Part shown: positions 26,113 to 34,081 of the stretch, piece after piece | Position numbering within the stretch: the stretch's first letter is position 1 | Layout: every line of letters starts with the position of its first letter | NCBI GenBank assembly: GCA_030039755.1 | Contig: JASHUY010000007.1 | Coordinates: forward strand, 1 to 38,406 | Length of the DNA: 38,406 bases | Reading direction: 5' to 3' | Source of the DNA: Acidimicrobiales bacterium | GTDB taxonomy: Bacteria; Actinomycetota; Acidimicrobiia; Acidimicrobiales; RAAP-2 | The notes under the pieces: model-generated | What the model saw: only the letters and a program-made list of their open reading frames with translations | Database searches by the model: none | What the model was told of the DNA's origin: nothing | Translations under genes and position numbers: made by a program

Positions 26113-28080
26113 ATGGAACAGCTGCTCGGGTTCGCCGTCCCGGGGATCCCTTACGGCTGTGCCTACGCCGTCTTCGCCGTGGGACTGGTGCTCACCTACC
26201 AGACGACCGGCGTCTTCAACTTCGGCTACGGCGCGCAGGCCTATGCATCCGCATTCGTCTTCGCGTGGCTCGTGGAGAACCACGCCTGGCCGACGTGGGC
26301 AGCGTTCCTCTGCTCGGTCGTGATCCTCGGGCCCGGCCTGGGCCTTGTCTTCGACCGGTTCCTCTTTCGCCGCATCCCGAGCACCAACACCACCGCCAGG
26401 GTCGTGACGGGTCTGAGCCTGCTCGTCGGCATCCCTGCGCTCCTGCCCGTCATCTTCGGGAACGGGAACCTCGTCGGAGCACCAAGCATCGTGTTCAACC
26501 CCGACACCGTGTACTTCCACCTGGGTTCGGACGTCCCCGTCAACGGGATCTACTTGAGCGCGGTGCTGTTCGCCGTCGTCATGCTGGTGGTCCTCGTGCT
26601 CCTGTTGCGCACGACGAGCCTCGGCCTCGAGATGCGCGCCGGGGTGGAGAGTCGGAGGTTGCTCGAGCTCGAAGGCGTGAACGCGCCGCGAGTGACCGCG
26701 ACCGCCTGGGCCTTGTGCGGTCTCATGGCCGGCCTGGCGGGCGTCCTCCTCGCCCCCACCGAGGTGACGGTCCAGGCGCAGGACTACGTGACGCTGATGG
26801 TGGCTGCGATCGCTGCGGCGGCTTGCGCGGCGCTTCGCTCGATGTCCGTCGCCGCGGTGGTCGCGGTGCTGATCGGTGTCGTCAGCCTTACGGCGCAGGG
26901 ATACCTCCCGACGTCGAGCTTCTGGTACTCCGCGGTGCTCCCGGCGTTCCCCTTCCTCGTCCTCGTTGGCGCGCTGCTGCTCGTCCCGGGGCTTCGTCGT
27001 CTCGACGAGGCGAAGGACCCGCTGTCATCGGTGGATCCGCCGCCGCCCCCTCCTTCGTCCCGCCTGCGCGGGCGGGAGATCGATTGGATCGTGCGCACCG
27101 GGTTCTGGGTGCTCCTCTTCGCCTTCGTGGGGTCGATGCTCACGTGGATGCCGCCGTCCTGGGAGACCGTGCTGAACCAGGGGATGGCGTACTCGGTGAT
27201 CTTCCTCTCCGTGACGCTCCTCACGGGGACCGCAGGCCAACTGTCGCTCGCGCAGGCCACGCTGGCCGGCATCGCGGCCTTCACCGCCGGACAGCTCGCA
27301 CGCCATGTCGGCTTGGACTTCCTGGCGGGCGCCGTGCTCGGGGCGTTGGCGGCCTCGGTCGTCGCGGCGGTGCTCGCGGTCGCCTCGCTGCGACTCCGCG
27401 GCCTCGGGCTTGCCCTCATGACGCTGGCGGCCGCGTTGTTGTTCGACGTGGCGATCTTCCCGGCACAAGCGGTGAGCGGTGGGACAGGGGGGATCACGTT
27501 GAGCTCCAGCTGGCTTCCCCTCGACCTGTTCGCCCCGGACGGGCACGCGTACTTCCTCCTCGCGCTCTTGGTGCTGGTCGTCTGCGCCGGCGGTGTCGCG
27601 CTCGTCCAGCGCGGCACCGTCGGCCGCTTCCTCGCCGCGATGCGCGGCAGCGAGCTCGGCGCGGCGGGCGTCGGCGTGAACCTCCCTTGGCAGCGGGTGC
27701 TCGCGTTCGCGCTCTCGGGCGCGCTCGCCGGCGTCGGCGGAGCGTTGCTCGCGATCCAGCAGACGGTGATCGCTCCGGGAGAGTTCAACTACCAGCTGTC
27801 GCTGGCGTTCGTGGTCATCGTCCTCACGACCGGGGTCGGGACGGTGGAGGGCGCCATCCAGGCGGGAATCGGCCTCGTCGTGGTCGAGCAGTTGCTGCAG
27901 TACGCGCCCCAGCGGCTTCAGGGGCTCACCTTCGTGCTCTTCGCGCTCGGGGCGCTCACGTACGCGGCGCACCCGGAGGGGATCGTGGAGCTCGAGAAGC
28001 GGCGGTGGACCGAGCGCGCCGAGCGGGTGCTCGCGCACCGGCACAGGTCGCCGGCGACCTCGTCGGTCGGGCCCTCGTGA
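26113..28080 (+). CDS. Fused LivH-LivM permease of a branched-chain ABC importer
   Basis: A 655-residue protein with two permease domains in one chain. Residues about 1-300 are LivH-like (IPYGCAYAVFAVGLVLTYQT, then VFNFGYGAQA). A proline-rich linker follows (DPPPPPPSSRLRGRE, about 309-323). Residues about 325-630 are LivM-like (VTLLTGTAGQLSLAQATLAG, then FAALRGSELGAAGVGVN-like GRFLAAMRGSELGAAGVGV). In most operons the two are separate genes. The C-terminal tail is hydrophilic. The stop codon shares a base with the start of the ATPase gene (TGATG). Confidence 0.92.
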   Translation: MEQLLGFAVPGIPYGCAYAVFAVGLVLTYQTTGVFNFGYGAQAYASAFVFAWLVENHAWPTWAAFLCSVVILGPGLGLVFDRFLFRRIPSTNTTARVVTGLSLLVGIPALLPVIFGNGNLVGAPSIVFNPDTVYFHLGSDVPVNGIYLSAVLFAVVMLVVLVLLLRTTSLGLEMRAGVESRRLLELEGVNAPRVTATAWALCGLMAGLAGVLLAPTEVTVQAQDYVTLMVAAIAAAACAALRSMSVAAVVAVLIGVVSLTAQGYLPTSSFWYSAVLPAFPFLVLVGALLLVPGLRRLDEAKDPLSSVDPPPPPPSSRLRGREIDWIVRTGFWVLLFAFVGSMLTWMPPSWETVLNQGMAYSVIFLSVTLLTGTAGQLSLAQATLAGIAAFTAGQLARHVGLDFLAGAVLGALAASVVAAVLAVASLRLRGLGLALMTLAAALLFDVAIFPAQAVSGGTGGITLSSSWLPLDLFAPDGHAYFLLALLVLVVCAGGVALVQRGTVGRFLAAMRGSELGAAGVGVNLPWQRVLAFALSGALAGVGGALLAIQQTVIAPGEFNYQLSLAFVVIVLTTGVGTVEGAIQAGIGLVVVEQLLQYAPQRLQGLTFVLFALGALTYAAHPEGIVELEKRRWTERAERVLAHRHRSPATSSVGPS

Positions 28081-28829
28081 TGCTCTCGGTGCGGGGCCTC
28101 TCGAAGTCCTTCGGGGCGACGCCTGCCGTCGCGGACGTCGACCTGGACGTCGCTCCCGGTGAGAGCGTCGGTCTCGTCGGGCCGAACGGCGCAGGCAAGA
28201 CCACGGTGCTCAATTGCGTCTTCGGCCAGACGCACCCCGATGCAGGCACCGTCGAGCTCGACGGGCACGACCTCGGCAGGCTCCCGACCTGGCGAAGGGC
28301 ACGCCTTGGCATCGGACGGACCTACCAGCGGCTGGAGGTGTTCCCCGAGCTCACCGTGCGTGACCACCTGGTCGTGGCGCTTCGCGTGCAACGCCACGGG
28401 GCGCGGCTCTGGCGGGACCTTCTCGGTCTCGGCGCCCCGAGCCGCGAGGAGCTGGCGGCGGTCGATTCCGTCCTCGACGCGGTCGGTCTCGTGGAAACCG
28501 CGGACGTGCCGGTCGCCGCGCTCGGCCTCGGCGCGTGTCGGCTCGTCGAGCTCGCACGTGCGATCGTGGGCGAGCCCCGGCTCCTCCTCACGGACGAGCC
28601 GTCGTCAGGGCTCGACGAGCACGAGACCCGGGAGCTGGCGGGCCTCTTGTGCTCGCTCCAGCTCGCCCGCGGGATGGGCATGCTGCTCGTGGAGCACGAT
28701 CTCGCGATGGTGGAGGCCGTCGTCGACCGCGTCGTGGTCATGGACCTGGGTCGCGTCGTCGCGTCGGGCGGGTTCCGCGAGGTCATGGGCGCGCCTGCCG
28801 TGCGTCGTGCCTACCTCGGCGTCCCGTGA
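28080..28829 (+). CDS. Branched-chain-type ABC ATPase (LivG-like)
   Basis: A 249-residue single ATPase. Walker A is GPNGAGKTTVLN, Walker B is LLLTDEPSSGLDEHE, and the switch His is in LVEHDLAMVEAVVDRV. The signature segment reads LGLGACRLVELARAI, where LSxGxxR is expected; the Ser that contacts ATP is replaced by Gly. ATG 28080 is chosen from the TGATG overlap with the permease; the frame is open far upstream only because GC-rich DNA has few stops. Confidence 0.9.
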   Translation: MLSVRGLSKSFGATPAVADVDLDVAPGESVGLVGPNGAGKTTVLNCVFGQTHPDAGTVELDGHDLGRLPTWRRARLGIGRTYQRLEVFPELTVRDHLVVALRVQRHGARLWRDLLGLGAPSREELAAVDSVLDAVGLVETADVPVAALGLGACRLVELARAIVGEPRLLLTDEPSSGLDEHETRELAGLLCSLQLARGMGMLLVEHDLAMVEAVVDRVVVMDLGRVVASGGFREVMGAPAVRRAYLGVP

Positions 28830-29620
28830 CCCGGCTCGAGCCTCCGGTCCTGGAGCTCGAGGCGGTCCGGGCGGCGTACGGCCCCTACCGTGCGCTCTTC
28901 GGCGTGAGCTTCTCTGTCGATCGAGGCGCGGCGGTCGCGCTGCTCGGGCCGAACGGGGCCGGGAAGTCGACCGTGGCACGCGTCGCGTCGGGTCTCGTGC
29001 GGGTGAGCTCGGGGTCCGTGCGTGTGGACGGGCGCGACGTGACCGGGGAACCGGCGTGGCGGATCGCCCGCGCCGGGCTCGCCCACGTGCCCGAGGGCCG
29101 CGGGGTCTTCGACTCGCTGAGCGTCGAGGAGAACCTCGTCCTCTCGTTCAGGCGACGCGCCGGGCGAGGGGAGGTCTCGACGTCGCTCGAGCGCGCGTAC
29201 GAGCGCTTTCCTGCGCTCGGGCAGCGCCGGCACGACCGCGCCGGCGCGCTCTCCGGCGGCCAGCAGCGCCTCCTTTCTCTCGCCAAGGTGCTCGTCGCGC
29301 CGCCCAAGGTGCTGATCGCGGACGAGCTCTCCCTCGGCCTGGCGCCGAGCGTGATCGACGACGTCTACGCCGGTCTCGCCGACGCGCGTCGCAGCGGCAC
29401 CGCGCTCGTCGTCGTCGAGCAGCAGATCGACCGGGCGCTCGCACTCGCGTCGTCTGCGGTCGTCCTCGACCGCGGCGCCGTCGTCTACTTCGGTCCCGCG
29501 CAGGGGGCACGGGCCGTGGCCGAAGAGGTCGTCGCGCGCCGTCACCGCGTGGAGGAGGACGCCGCCACGCAGGTGGGACCTGGCGCCCGCCCTCCCGCCG
29601 GACGTGAGGGACGGACGTGA
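28826..29620 (+). CDS. Branched-chain-type ABC ATPase (LivF-like)
   Basis: A 264-residue ATPase, partner of the LivG-like protein. Walker A is GPNGAGKSTVARVASG, the signature is LSGGQQRLLSLAKVL and Walker B is VLIADELSLGLAP, in which DE is followed by LS instead of PS as is common in LivF. GTG 28826 overlaps the LivG stop by four bases. The C-terminal tail runs into a 13-bp tandem repeat that carries the stop codon. It converges with the methyltransferase at 29634. Confidence 0.9.
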   Translation: MTRLEPPVLELEAVRAAYGPYRALFGVSFSVDRGAAVALLGPNGAGKSTVARVASGLVRVSSGSVRVDGRDVTGEPAWRIARAGLAHVPEGRGVFDSLSVEENLVLSFRRRAGRGEVSTSLERAYERFPALGQRRHDRAGALSGGQQRLLSLAKVLVAPPKVLIADELSLGLAPSVIDDVYAGLADARRSGTALVVVEQQIDRALALASSAVVLDRGAVVYFGPAQGARAVAEEVVARRHRVEEDAATQVGPGARPPAGREGRT

Positions 29621-29632
29621 GGGACGGACGTG
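29600..29632. repeat. 13-bp tandem repeat across the LivF stop codon
   Basis: GGACGTGAGGGAC occurs at 29600-29612 and again at 29613-29625, followed by GGACGTG at 29626-29632, about 2.5 copies. Because 13 is not a multiple of three, the copies are read in different frames; the TGA in the second copy ends LivF. Gain or loss of a unit would change the C-terminus. Confidence 0.8.
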
Positions 29633-29633
29633 G

Positions 29634-30365
29634 TCAGCTTGCGACGACGGTGAACCGCGGGATCACGCCGATGAGCCGCTCGGGGAACGGCAGCGCCAGG
29701 CGCTCTGCCCACTCGACGTCGCGGAGGCGGTGGAGACGGGGCGTCCGCCACCCCGCGTCGGCGACCATGGTGACCAGCTTCCCGGGGTGCGTCCCCGAGC
29801 CCAGCGGGAGCGTACGTCGGAGCTCGGGCGCGTACTCGGCGTGGTGGTCGGGGGGCGTGCGACGTACGCGGCGCATGAGGTGATTACCCGCCGCCCGGAG
29901 CTTCTCGACGGGGTCGACCCCGCCCCACAAGCTCTCGACGAGCACGAGCCGGCCGCCGGGCGACGCCGAGCGCCACGCAATCAGCGCGGAAGAGGGGTCC
30001 GGGAGCGTCCACAGCAGGTGACGCTCGACGATCGCCTCGAAATCACCGGGCGGTGCGGTCGCGGGGCCCACCACGGTCTCGACGTCGAGACCCTCGGCGT
30101 GCGCGCGCGTCCGCAGGCGCTCGAGCATGCCCGAAGAGAGGTCGAGCGCGGTCACCCGGTGGCCGAGACGGGCGGCGATGAGGGAGAGGAACCCGGTTCC
30201 TGCGCCGCAGTCGAGCACACGTGCAGGCGCCGGCGGGAGGGCGGCTTCGAGTGCCGCCGTCCACGCGGCGCGCACCGCCGGCTCGGTCGGACGGTGCTGG
30301 CGGGAGTCGTCGTACGTGGCGGCGTCCACGTCCCAGTACTCGCGGATCTCGTCGATCGTGGGCAT
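29634..30365 (-). CDS. SAM-dependent class I methyltransferase
   Basis: A 243-residue Rossmann-fold methyltransferase. Motif I is VLDCGAGTGFLSLIAARLG, the acidic end of strand 2 is ALDLSSGMLERLR, and DFEAIVERHLLWTLPDP is the motif IV region. It opens with IREYWDVDAATYDDSRQH, typical of UbiE/MenG-like and small-molecule methyltransferases. ATG 30365 is preferred because family similarity begins here; the frame is open to 30503. It diverges from the condensation-domain gene with a 170-bp gap. The substrate is unknown; a secondary-metabolite role is possible from the neighbour. Confidence 0.85.
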   Translation of the reverse strand: MPTIDEIREYWDVDAATYDDSRQHRPTEPAVRAAWTAALEAALPPAPARVLDCGAGTGFLSLIAARLGHRVTALDLSSGMLERLRTRAHAEGLDVETVVGPATAPPGDFEAIVERHLLWTLPDPSSALIAWRSASPGGRLVLVESLWGGVDPVEKLRAAGNHLMRRVRRTPPDHHAEYAPELRRTLPLGSGTHPGKLVTMVADAGWRTPRLHRLRDVEWAERLALPFPERLIGVIPRFTVVAS

Positions 30366-30535
30366 GTGGACCGGTCTATCCGATCGGTCGACGGTCGGCC
30401 AGTTCGGTCCGGCTCGGTCGAGCGCAACACTGCTGCGGCGACCGTCTCGGCGGAGCGACCTCCTCGCGCGGTGACAGAATCGGGGGCTGCCGCCCGGGTG
30501 CACGGGCAGGAGAGATCGGGAGAGATCGAGCAGCG

Positions 30536-31870
30536 ATGAGCACGACGCAGCGGGCCGTGCCCGGCGACACGGCGGGCGATCTCGCGCCCGATCCCGATCC
30601 GGATCCCGACGACGTCGTCGAGACGGCGCCGCTCTCGCTGACGCAGCGATCTTCGCTGCTGATGGCGCCGCACAACCCGAGCCGCGAGTTCATGAGCTGG
30701 GTGTACCAACTCAACGGGAAGCTGCGTGTGGACGCGCTCGTCGAGGCCGTCGACGACGTGGTCGAAGCTCACGACCTCCTGCGCGTCCGGTTCGCCCCCG
30801 GTCCCGGGGGCGACGTGGAGGCCGCCGGCCAGTACGTCACGCCCTTTCGTCCGGGGACGGTTCGTGTGGTCCGGCTCGACGACCGGCCGAAACTGGAGGC
30901 GCTGACGGCGTCCGTGGTCGCGTTGGAAGCGGAGTACCGGGACCTCTCACCGTGGGACGAGCCGCGCCTGCAGGCCACGCTCTACGTGGTCGCGCCCCAG
31001 ACGCACGTGCTCTCGATCTTCGTCGCGGAGGCGCTCTGTGACGGGGAGTCCGGGACCCTCGTGGCTGCAGAGCTCTCGAGAGCGTACGCGCTGCACGCCG
31101 GCAAGCCGCCGCCGGACCTCCCGCTTCCGTCGCAGAGGAGCTACTTGCGCTGGGTGCAAGAGAACCCGGTGCCCGAAGCGGCGCAGCAGCGCGCGGTCGA
31201 ACACTGGCGGGCGTTGGGCGACGTGCCGGTCGCGGCCGGCTCCTGGCCGATGGCGCTCCCTGCGGGGCAACGTCCCCGCACGAGGTTCTTCAACGTCCCG
31301 GCTGCGCACTGGCGGCATCTCCTCGACGTGACGCCGGGAATGGCGGCGATGCCGTTCGTGGTCCTGCTCTCCTGGCTGGAGATGGCGCTCGCCCGTGTGG
31401 CCGGCGCCGAGCGTTTCGTGGTCACCTCGGCAGTGTCGAACCGAAGCCGACCCGGCTCGAGGGACATGATCGGGAACTTCGTCGGTCCCGTCCGCATGAT
31501 CGCCGAGGTCGGTGCCACAGAGCCGCTCGAGGACGTCTCGCCGAAGGTGCTCCGTTCGCTGCGCGAAGCGCTCGCCGCGAGCGTCGTGCCGGTCCCCCTT
31601 GCCGACGCGCGCATCCAGGCCCCCGCGTCGTTCGTTCCGCCCGAGCCCACCGTGTCGTTCTTCATGTTCGACGAGCGCGAAGGCCCCGACTTCGCAGGTG
31701 TTCGCCAGCGTCGCTTCCGCGTGAACACGGGTCGTGACGTGCTGCGCGTCAACTGCACCCCGGACGAGTCGGGCGGGCGGAACTTCTTCGTGATCTCCGG
31801 TTCAGCGCCGGCAGAGCTCCTGGACGCCCTGGTCGCGGAGCTGCAGCGTCACCTCGGGTTGAGGGATTGA
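30536..31870 (+). CDS. Standalone condensation-domain-like protein, active-site His absent
   Basis: A 444-residue protein with the fold of an NRPS condensation or PapA-type acyltransferase domain. An acidic repeat PDPDPDPDD precedes LSLTQRSSLLM (motif C1-like). The central HHxxxDG motif reads AEALCDG: both His positions are replaced, while DG is kept. The later SNRSRPGSRDMIGNFVGPV matches the C5 motif well. No carrier, adenylation or thioesterase domain is attached. Without the catalytic His it may be a binding or recruiting domain like the glycopeptide X-domain, or use another residue. Start ATG 30536 has weak GGGAGAGA upstream. No known family member with this exact arrangement comes to mind. 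Confidence 0.78.
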   Translation: MSTTQRAVPGDTAGDLAPDPDPDPDDVVETAPLSLTQRSSLLMAPHNPSREFMSWVYQLNGKLRVDALVEAVDDVVEAHDLLRVRFAPGPGGDVEAAGQYVTPFRPGTVRVVRLDDRPKLEALTASVVALEAEYRDLSPWDEPRLQATLYVVAPQTHVLSIFVAEALCDGESGTLVAAELSRAYALHAGKPPPDLPLPSQRSYLRWVQENPVPEAAQQRAVEHWRALGDVPVAAGSWPMALPAGQRPRTRFFNVPAAHWRHLLDVTPGMAAMPFVVLLSWLEMALARVAGAERFVVTSAVSNRSRPGSRDMIGNFVGPVRMIAEVGATEPLEDVSPKVLRSLREALAASVVPVPLADARIQAPASFVPPEPTVSFFMFDEREGPDFAGVRQRRFRVNTGRDVLRVNCTPDESGGRNFFVISGSAPAELLDALVAELQRHLGLRD

Positions 31871-31886
31871 GCGGGCCTCGGGCAGG

Positions 31887-32561
31887 TCAGCCCTGCAGGT
31901 CGTCCTGACGGCCCCCGGCCTGCTCCCCAGCGGGAAGCCCTTGGAACGGGTGGCCGGCGCGCTCCGTGCGCAGGACCGAGACGCGATGAAGGAGCAGGCC
32001 CAGCACCGCGAGCACGAACAACGCCGCGAGCACGTACCCGGCGTAGCTGAAGTCGTCGATGACGTGGTGCCAGCTCGCTCCGAGGCTGTAGCCGATGCCC
32101 GCGAGCACCCCGCACCAGACCGCGCACCCGACGACGGTGAAGGTCACGAACTTCCCGATCGTCATCTCCCCGAGGCCGGCCGCCAGGGAGACGAACGAAC
32201 GGAGGAGCGGGATGAAGCGCCCGAACAGCACGAAGGGCTCGCCGCGCCGTGCGAACCACGCCTCCGCCCGGTCCAGGTCCCGGTGGGTCAGCAGCACGTA
32301 CTTCCCCACCCGGTCGACGAGGGGACGCCCCCCGAAGCGGCCGATGGAGTAGCCGACGACGGACCCGACCAGCTCGCCCGCGACCGCGACGGCGATGACC
32401 GCCCCGAGCGCGAGGTGGTCGTGCGACGACGTCAGCTGCCCGCTCGCGAGCGCACCCGCGTAGCCGGTGGCGATCTCCGAGCCCACCGGTATCCCTATCG
32501 CGGAGACCAGCACGATGCCGAACAGCGCGAGATAACCCCAGGTGGCGAGGATGTGCTCCAT
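31887..32561 (-). CDS. DedA/SNARE-associated family membrane protein
   Basis: A 224-residue membrane protein. SAIGIPVGSEIATGYAGALA and GELVGSVVGYSIGRFGG mark the N-terminal half, and FVLFGRFIPLLRSFVSLAAGLGEM is the DedA hallmark (FxRFIPxxR, G). Family members are linked to undecaprenyl phosphate or phospholipid flipping and membrane homeostasis. AAAGAGAG lies about 8 bases before ATG 32561. It converges with the condensation-domain gene and diverges from the DUF2237 gene. Confidence 0.92.
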   Translation of the reverse strand: MEHILATWGYLALFGIVLVSAIGIPVGSEIATGYAGALASGQLTSSHDHLALGAVIAVAVAGELVGSVVGYSIGRFGGRPLVDRVGKYVLLTHRDLDRAEAWFARRGEPFVLFGRFIPLLRSFVSLAAGLGEMTIGKFVTFTVVGCAVWCGVLAGIGYSLGASWHHVIDDFSYAGYVLAALFVLAVLGLLLHRVSVLRTERAGHPFQGLPAGEQAGGRQDDLQG

Positions 32562-32713
32562 GGCGGCTCTCTTTCTACATGCCCGGGGCGATACGGGGCC
32601 GGTTCGGCTGGACCCCGCGAGGCCGTGCAGGAGAAGATCGCCACCTACCGTGCCGGATCGTGAGCGCGATGACGGGATTCGTGGGACCGGCCGGCCGCGA
32701 GAAGGGATGAGGC

Positions 32714-33076
32714 GTGGCGAAGAACGTGCTCGGAGGCGAGCTGGAGCCGTGCAGCACCGACCCGATTACCGGCTTCTACCGCGACGGGTGCTGCAACACG
32801 GGTGTCGAGGACCTCGGAGTCCACACCGTCTGCGTACGGGTCACGGCGGAGTTCCTCGAGTTCTCGAAGTCACGGGGAAACGACCTCTCGACCCCCCGCC
32901 CCGGATTCCCCGGCCTGCAACCCGGTGACCGCTGGTGCCTGTGCGCGTCACGCTGGCAGGAGGCCCTGGACGAGGGGATGGCGCCCGAGGTCGTGCTCGA
33001 GGCGACGCACGCCGCCAGCGTCGAGTGGGTCAGCCTTGACGACCTTCGTCGCCACGCCGCACGGTGGGGGGCCTGA
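32714..33076 (+). CDS. DUF2237 family protein
   Basis: A 120-residue soluble protein. NVLGGELEPCSTDPITGFYR followed by GCCNTGVEDLGVHTVC and GDRWCLCASRWQEAL match the DUF2237 family, with conserved Cys residues that may bind metal. GTG 32714 has AAGGGATGAGG directly upstream. The family has no assigned function. The gene converges with the TetR gene at 33083, with a gap of 6 bases. Confidence 0.88.
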   Translation: MAKNVLGGELEPCSTDPITGFYRDGCCNTGVEDLGVHTVCVRVTAEFLEFSKSRGNDLSTPRPGFPGLQPGDRWCLCASRWQEALDEGMAPEVVLEATHAASVEWVSLDDLRRHAARWGA

Positions 33077-33082
33077 GCACCG

Positions 33083-33715
33083 TCAGAGCCGTGCCCGCAG
33101 GACGGCGGCGGCTTCGACGGAACGCCCGCGGAACGCGTCGTTGCGGGCACCCTCGGAGGACTCGAGCACGCCGGCGACGTGCTCGAAGAAGAGCCCGACG
33201 ATGAACGCTCGGAGGACACGAGCGACTGCGGGGGCCCCAGGCCCGTTGCAGATGGTGGGCTCGGACTCCTCGAGCCACCGTTCGAGGGCGGTCTGCGTGG
33301 CGTCGAAGAGCTCTACCCCGACGGCATGGGCCGTCTCTTCACCGCGCATCACCTCACCGAGCATGAGGCGGATGAAGTCCTCCACCTCGAGCATCGAGCG
33401 GAGGATGTCCTCGAGCATGTCGGCAAGGCCGTCGAAGTCGTCTCGCGCGATCGCGGCGGGTCCGGTCGACGCGGCGAGGTCTTCGATGAAGCCGCGCTCT
33501 TGGAGCACCGCCACGAGCAGCTCCCGTTTCGACGCGAAGTAGTGGTACAGCGACGCGACGTTCAGGCCCGCCGCTGCCGCGAGGTCACGCATGCTCGTGC
33601 CGTCCACGCCCCGCTGGGACATGAGGGCCAGCGCAGTGTCGAGGATGTGCTGACGCTGGGAAACCGCGGCCCGTTCCTGCGTCCCGGTGGGAGATGAGGT
33701 CGTCACGTCCCCCAT
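33083..33715 (-). CDS. TetR-family transcriptional regulator
   Basis: A 210-residue regulator. The DNA-binding part is QRQHILDTALALMSQRGVDG followed by helix-turn-helix RDLAAAAGLNVASLYHYFAS and KRELLVAVL. The ligand domain is helical and unassigned. The dyad at 33758-33769, about 43 bases before the start codon on its own strand, could be an autoregulatory operator. Targets are unknown; neighbours are DUF2237, DedA and the 366-bp gap. Confidence 0.9.
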   Translation of the reverse strand: MGDVTTSSPTGTQERAAVSQRQHILDTALALMSQRGVDGTSMRDLAAAAGLNVASLYHYFASKRELLVAVLQERGFIEDLAASTGPAAIARDDFDGLADMLEDILRSMLEVEDFIRLMLGEVMRGEETAHAVGVELFDATQTALERWLEESEPTICNGPGAPAVARVLRAFIVGLFFEHVAGVLESSEGARNDAFRGRSVEAAAVLRARL

Positions 33716-33757
33716 TGTCGGGTCCAGCGGGCCTTGCGTCGAGCGCGCCTCTGTTTT

Positions 33758-33769
33758 CCCTGTTCAGGG
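33758..33769. promoter_or_regulatory. 12-bp dyad upstream of TetR gene
   Basis: CCCTGTTCAGGG has two perfect 5-bp arms around TT. It lies 43 bases upstream of the TetR start on the minus strand, a plausible place for self-regulation. Chance occurrence is possible. Confidence 0.3.
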
Positions 33770-33909
33770 GCTCCGGCGTAGGAGCGAGCCCTCCAGGTCG
33801 GGTCGTGGTCGGTGCGGACGTCGGCCGCCACCCGACTTCCGGCCGGAGGCCGGCCGCGGGGTGCGACGAGCGGACTCATTCCGCGATGCAGAACGCCATC
33901 AGGAAGTCA

Positions 33910-33938
33910 TTGCACTCTTAGGAACAACTTGGTAGAAA
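33910..33938 (+). promoter_or_regulatory. Promoter-like boxes in an AT-rich patch
   Basis: TTGCAC (33910-33915), a 17-bp spacer and TAGAAA (33933-33938) sit in a locally AT-rich stretch. It points rightwards, where no gene lies on the plus strand until 36677; a transcript would run antisense to the nucleosidase gene. It may drive a small RNA or be a relic. Weak evidence. Confidence 0.3.
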
Positions 33939-34062
33939 TGTGGCTCACCGGAGCGGCGGAAGCCGGACAGGACGGCCGAGCCGGTGGACCGTGGCACGTT
34001 CGACTCGGGACGGAGGGGGCACGGTCCGCCGGCGAGCCGTCGATGCGCAATGCCCCGGCCGT

Positions 34063-34075
34063 CTCCCGCCGGGAG
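34063..34075 (-). terminator. Small hairpin after the nucleosidase gene
   Basis: CTCCC and GGGAG enclose a 3-base loop, 7 bases past the nucleosidase stop on the minus strand. No U-tract follows. Position suggests a 3'-end structure. Confidence 0.3.
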
Positions 34076-34081
34076 CCGCGT

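Larger units (their letters stand above)
33716..34081. other. 366-bp non-coding stretch
   Basis: No convincing gene on either strand. It holds a dyad CCCTGTTCAGGG (33758-33769), a GC hairpin CCGGCC-GGA-GGCCGG near 33840-33854, an unusually AT-rich patch at about 33890-33940 with promoter-like boxes, and a small hairpin at 34063-34075 just after the nucleosidase stop. Frames that read through it have no family features. Confidence 0.6.

Noticed and set aside
25593-28079. Upstream extension of the LivG ATPase frame to over 1000 residues
   Set aside because: The extension is antithetic low-complexity Arg-rich sequence over the binding protein and permease; TGATG overlap at 28080 marks the real start.
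33868-33885. Second copy of the cluster operator (GACTCAT half)
   Set aside because: Only one half-site matches; the left arm differs at nearly every position.
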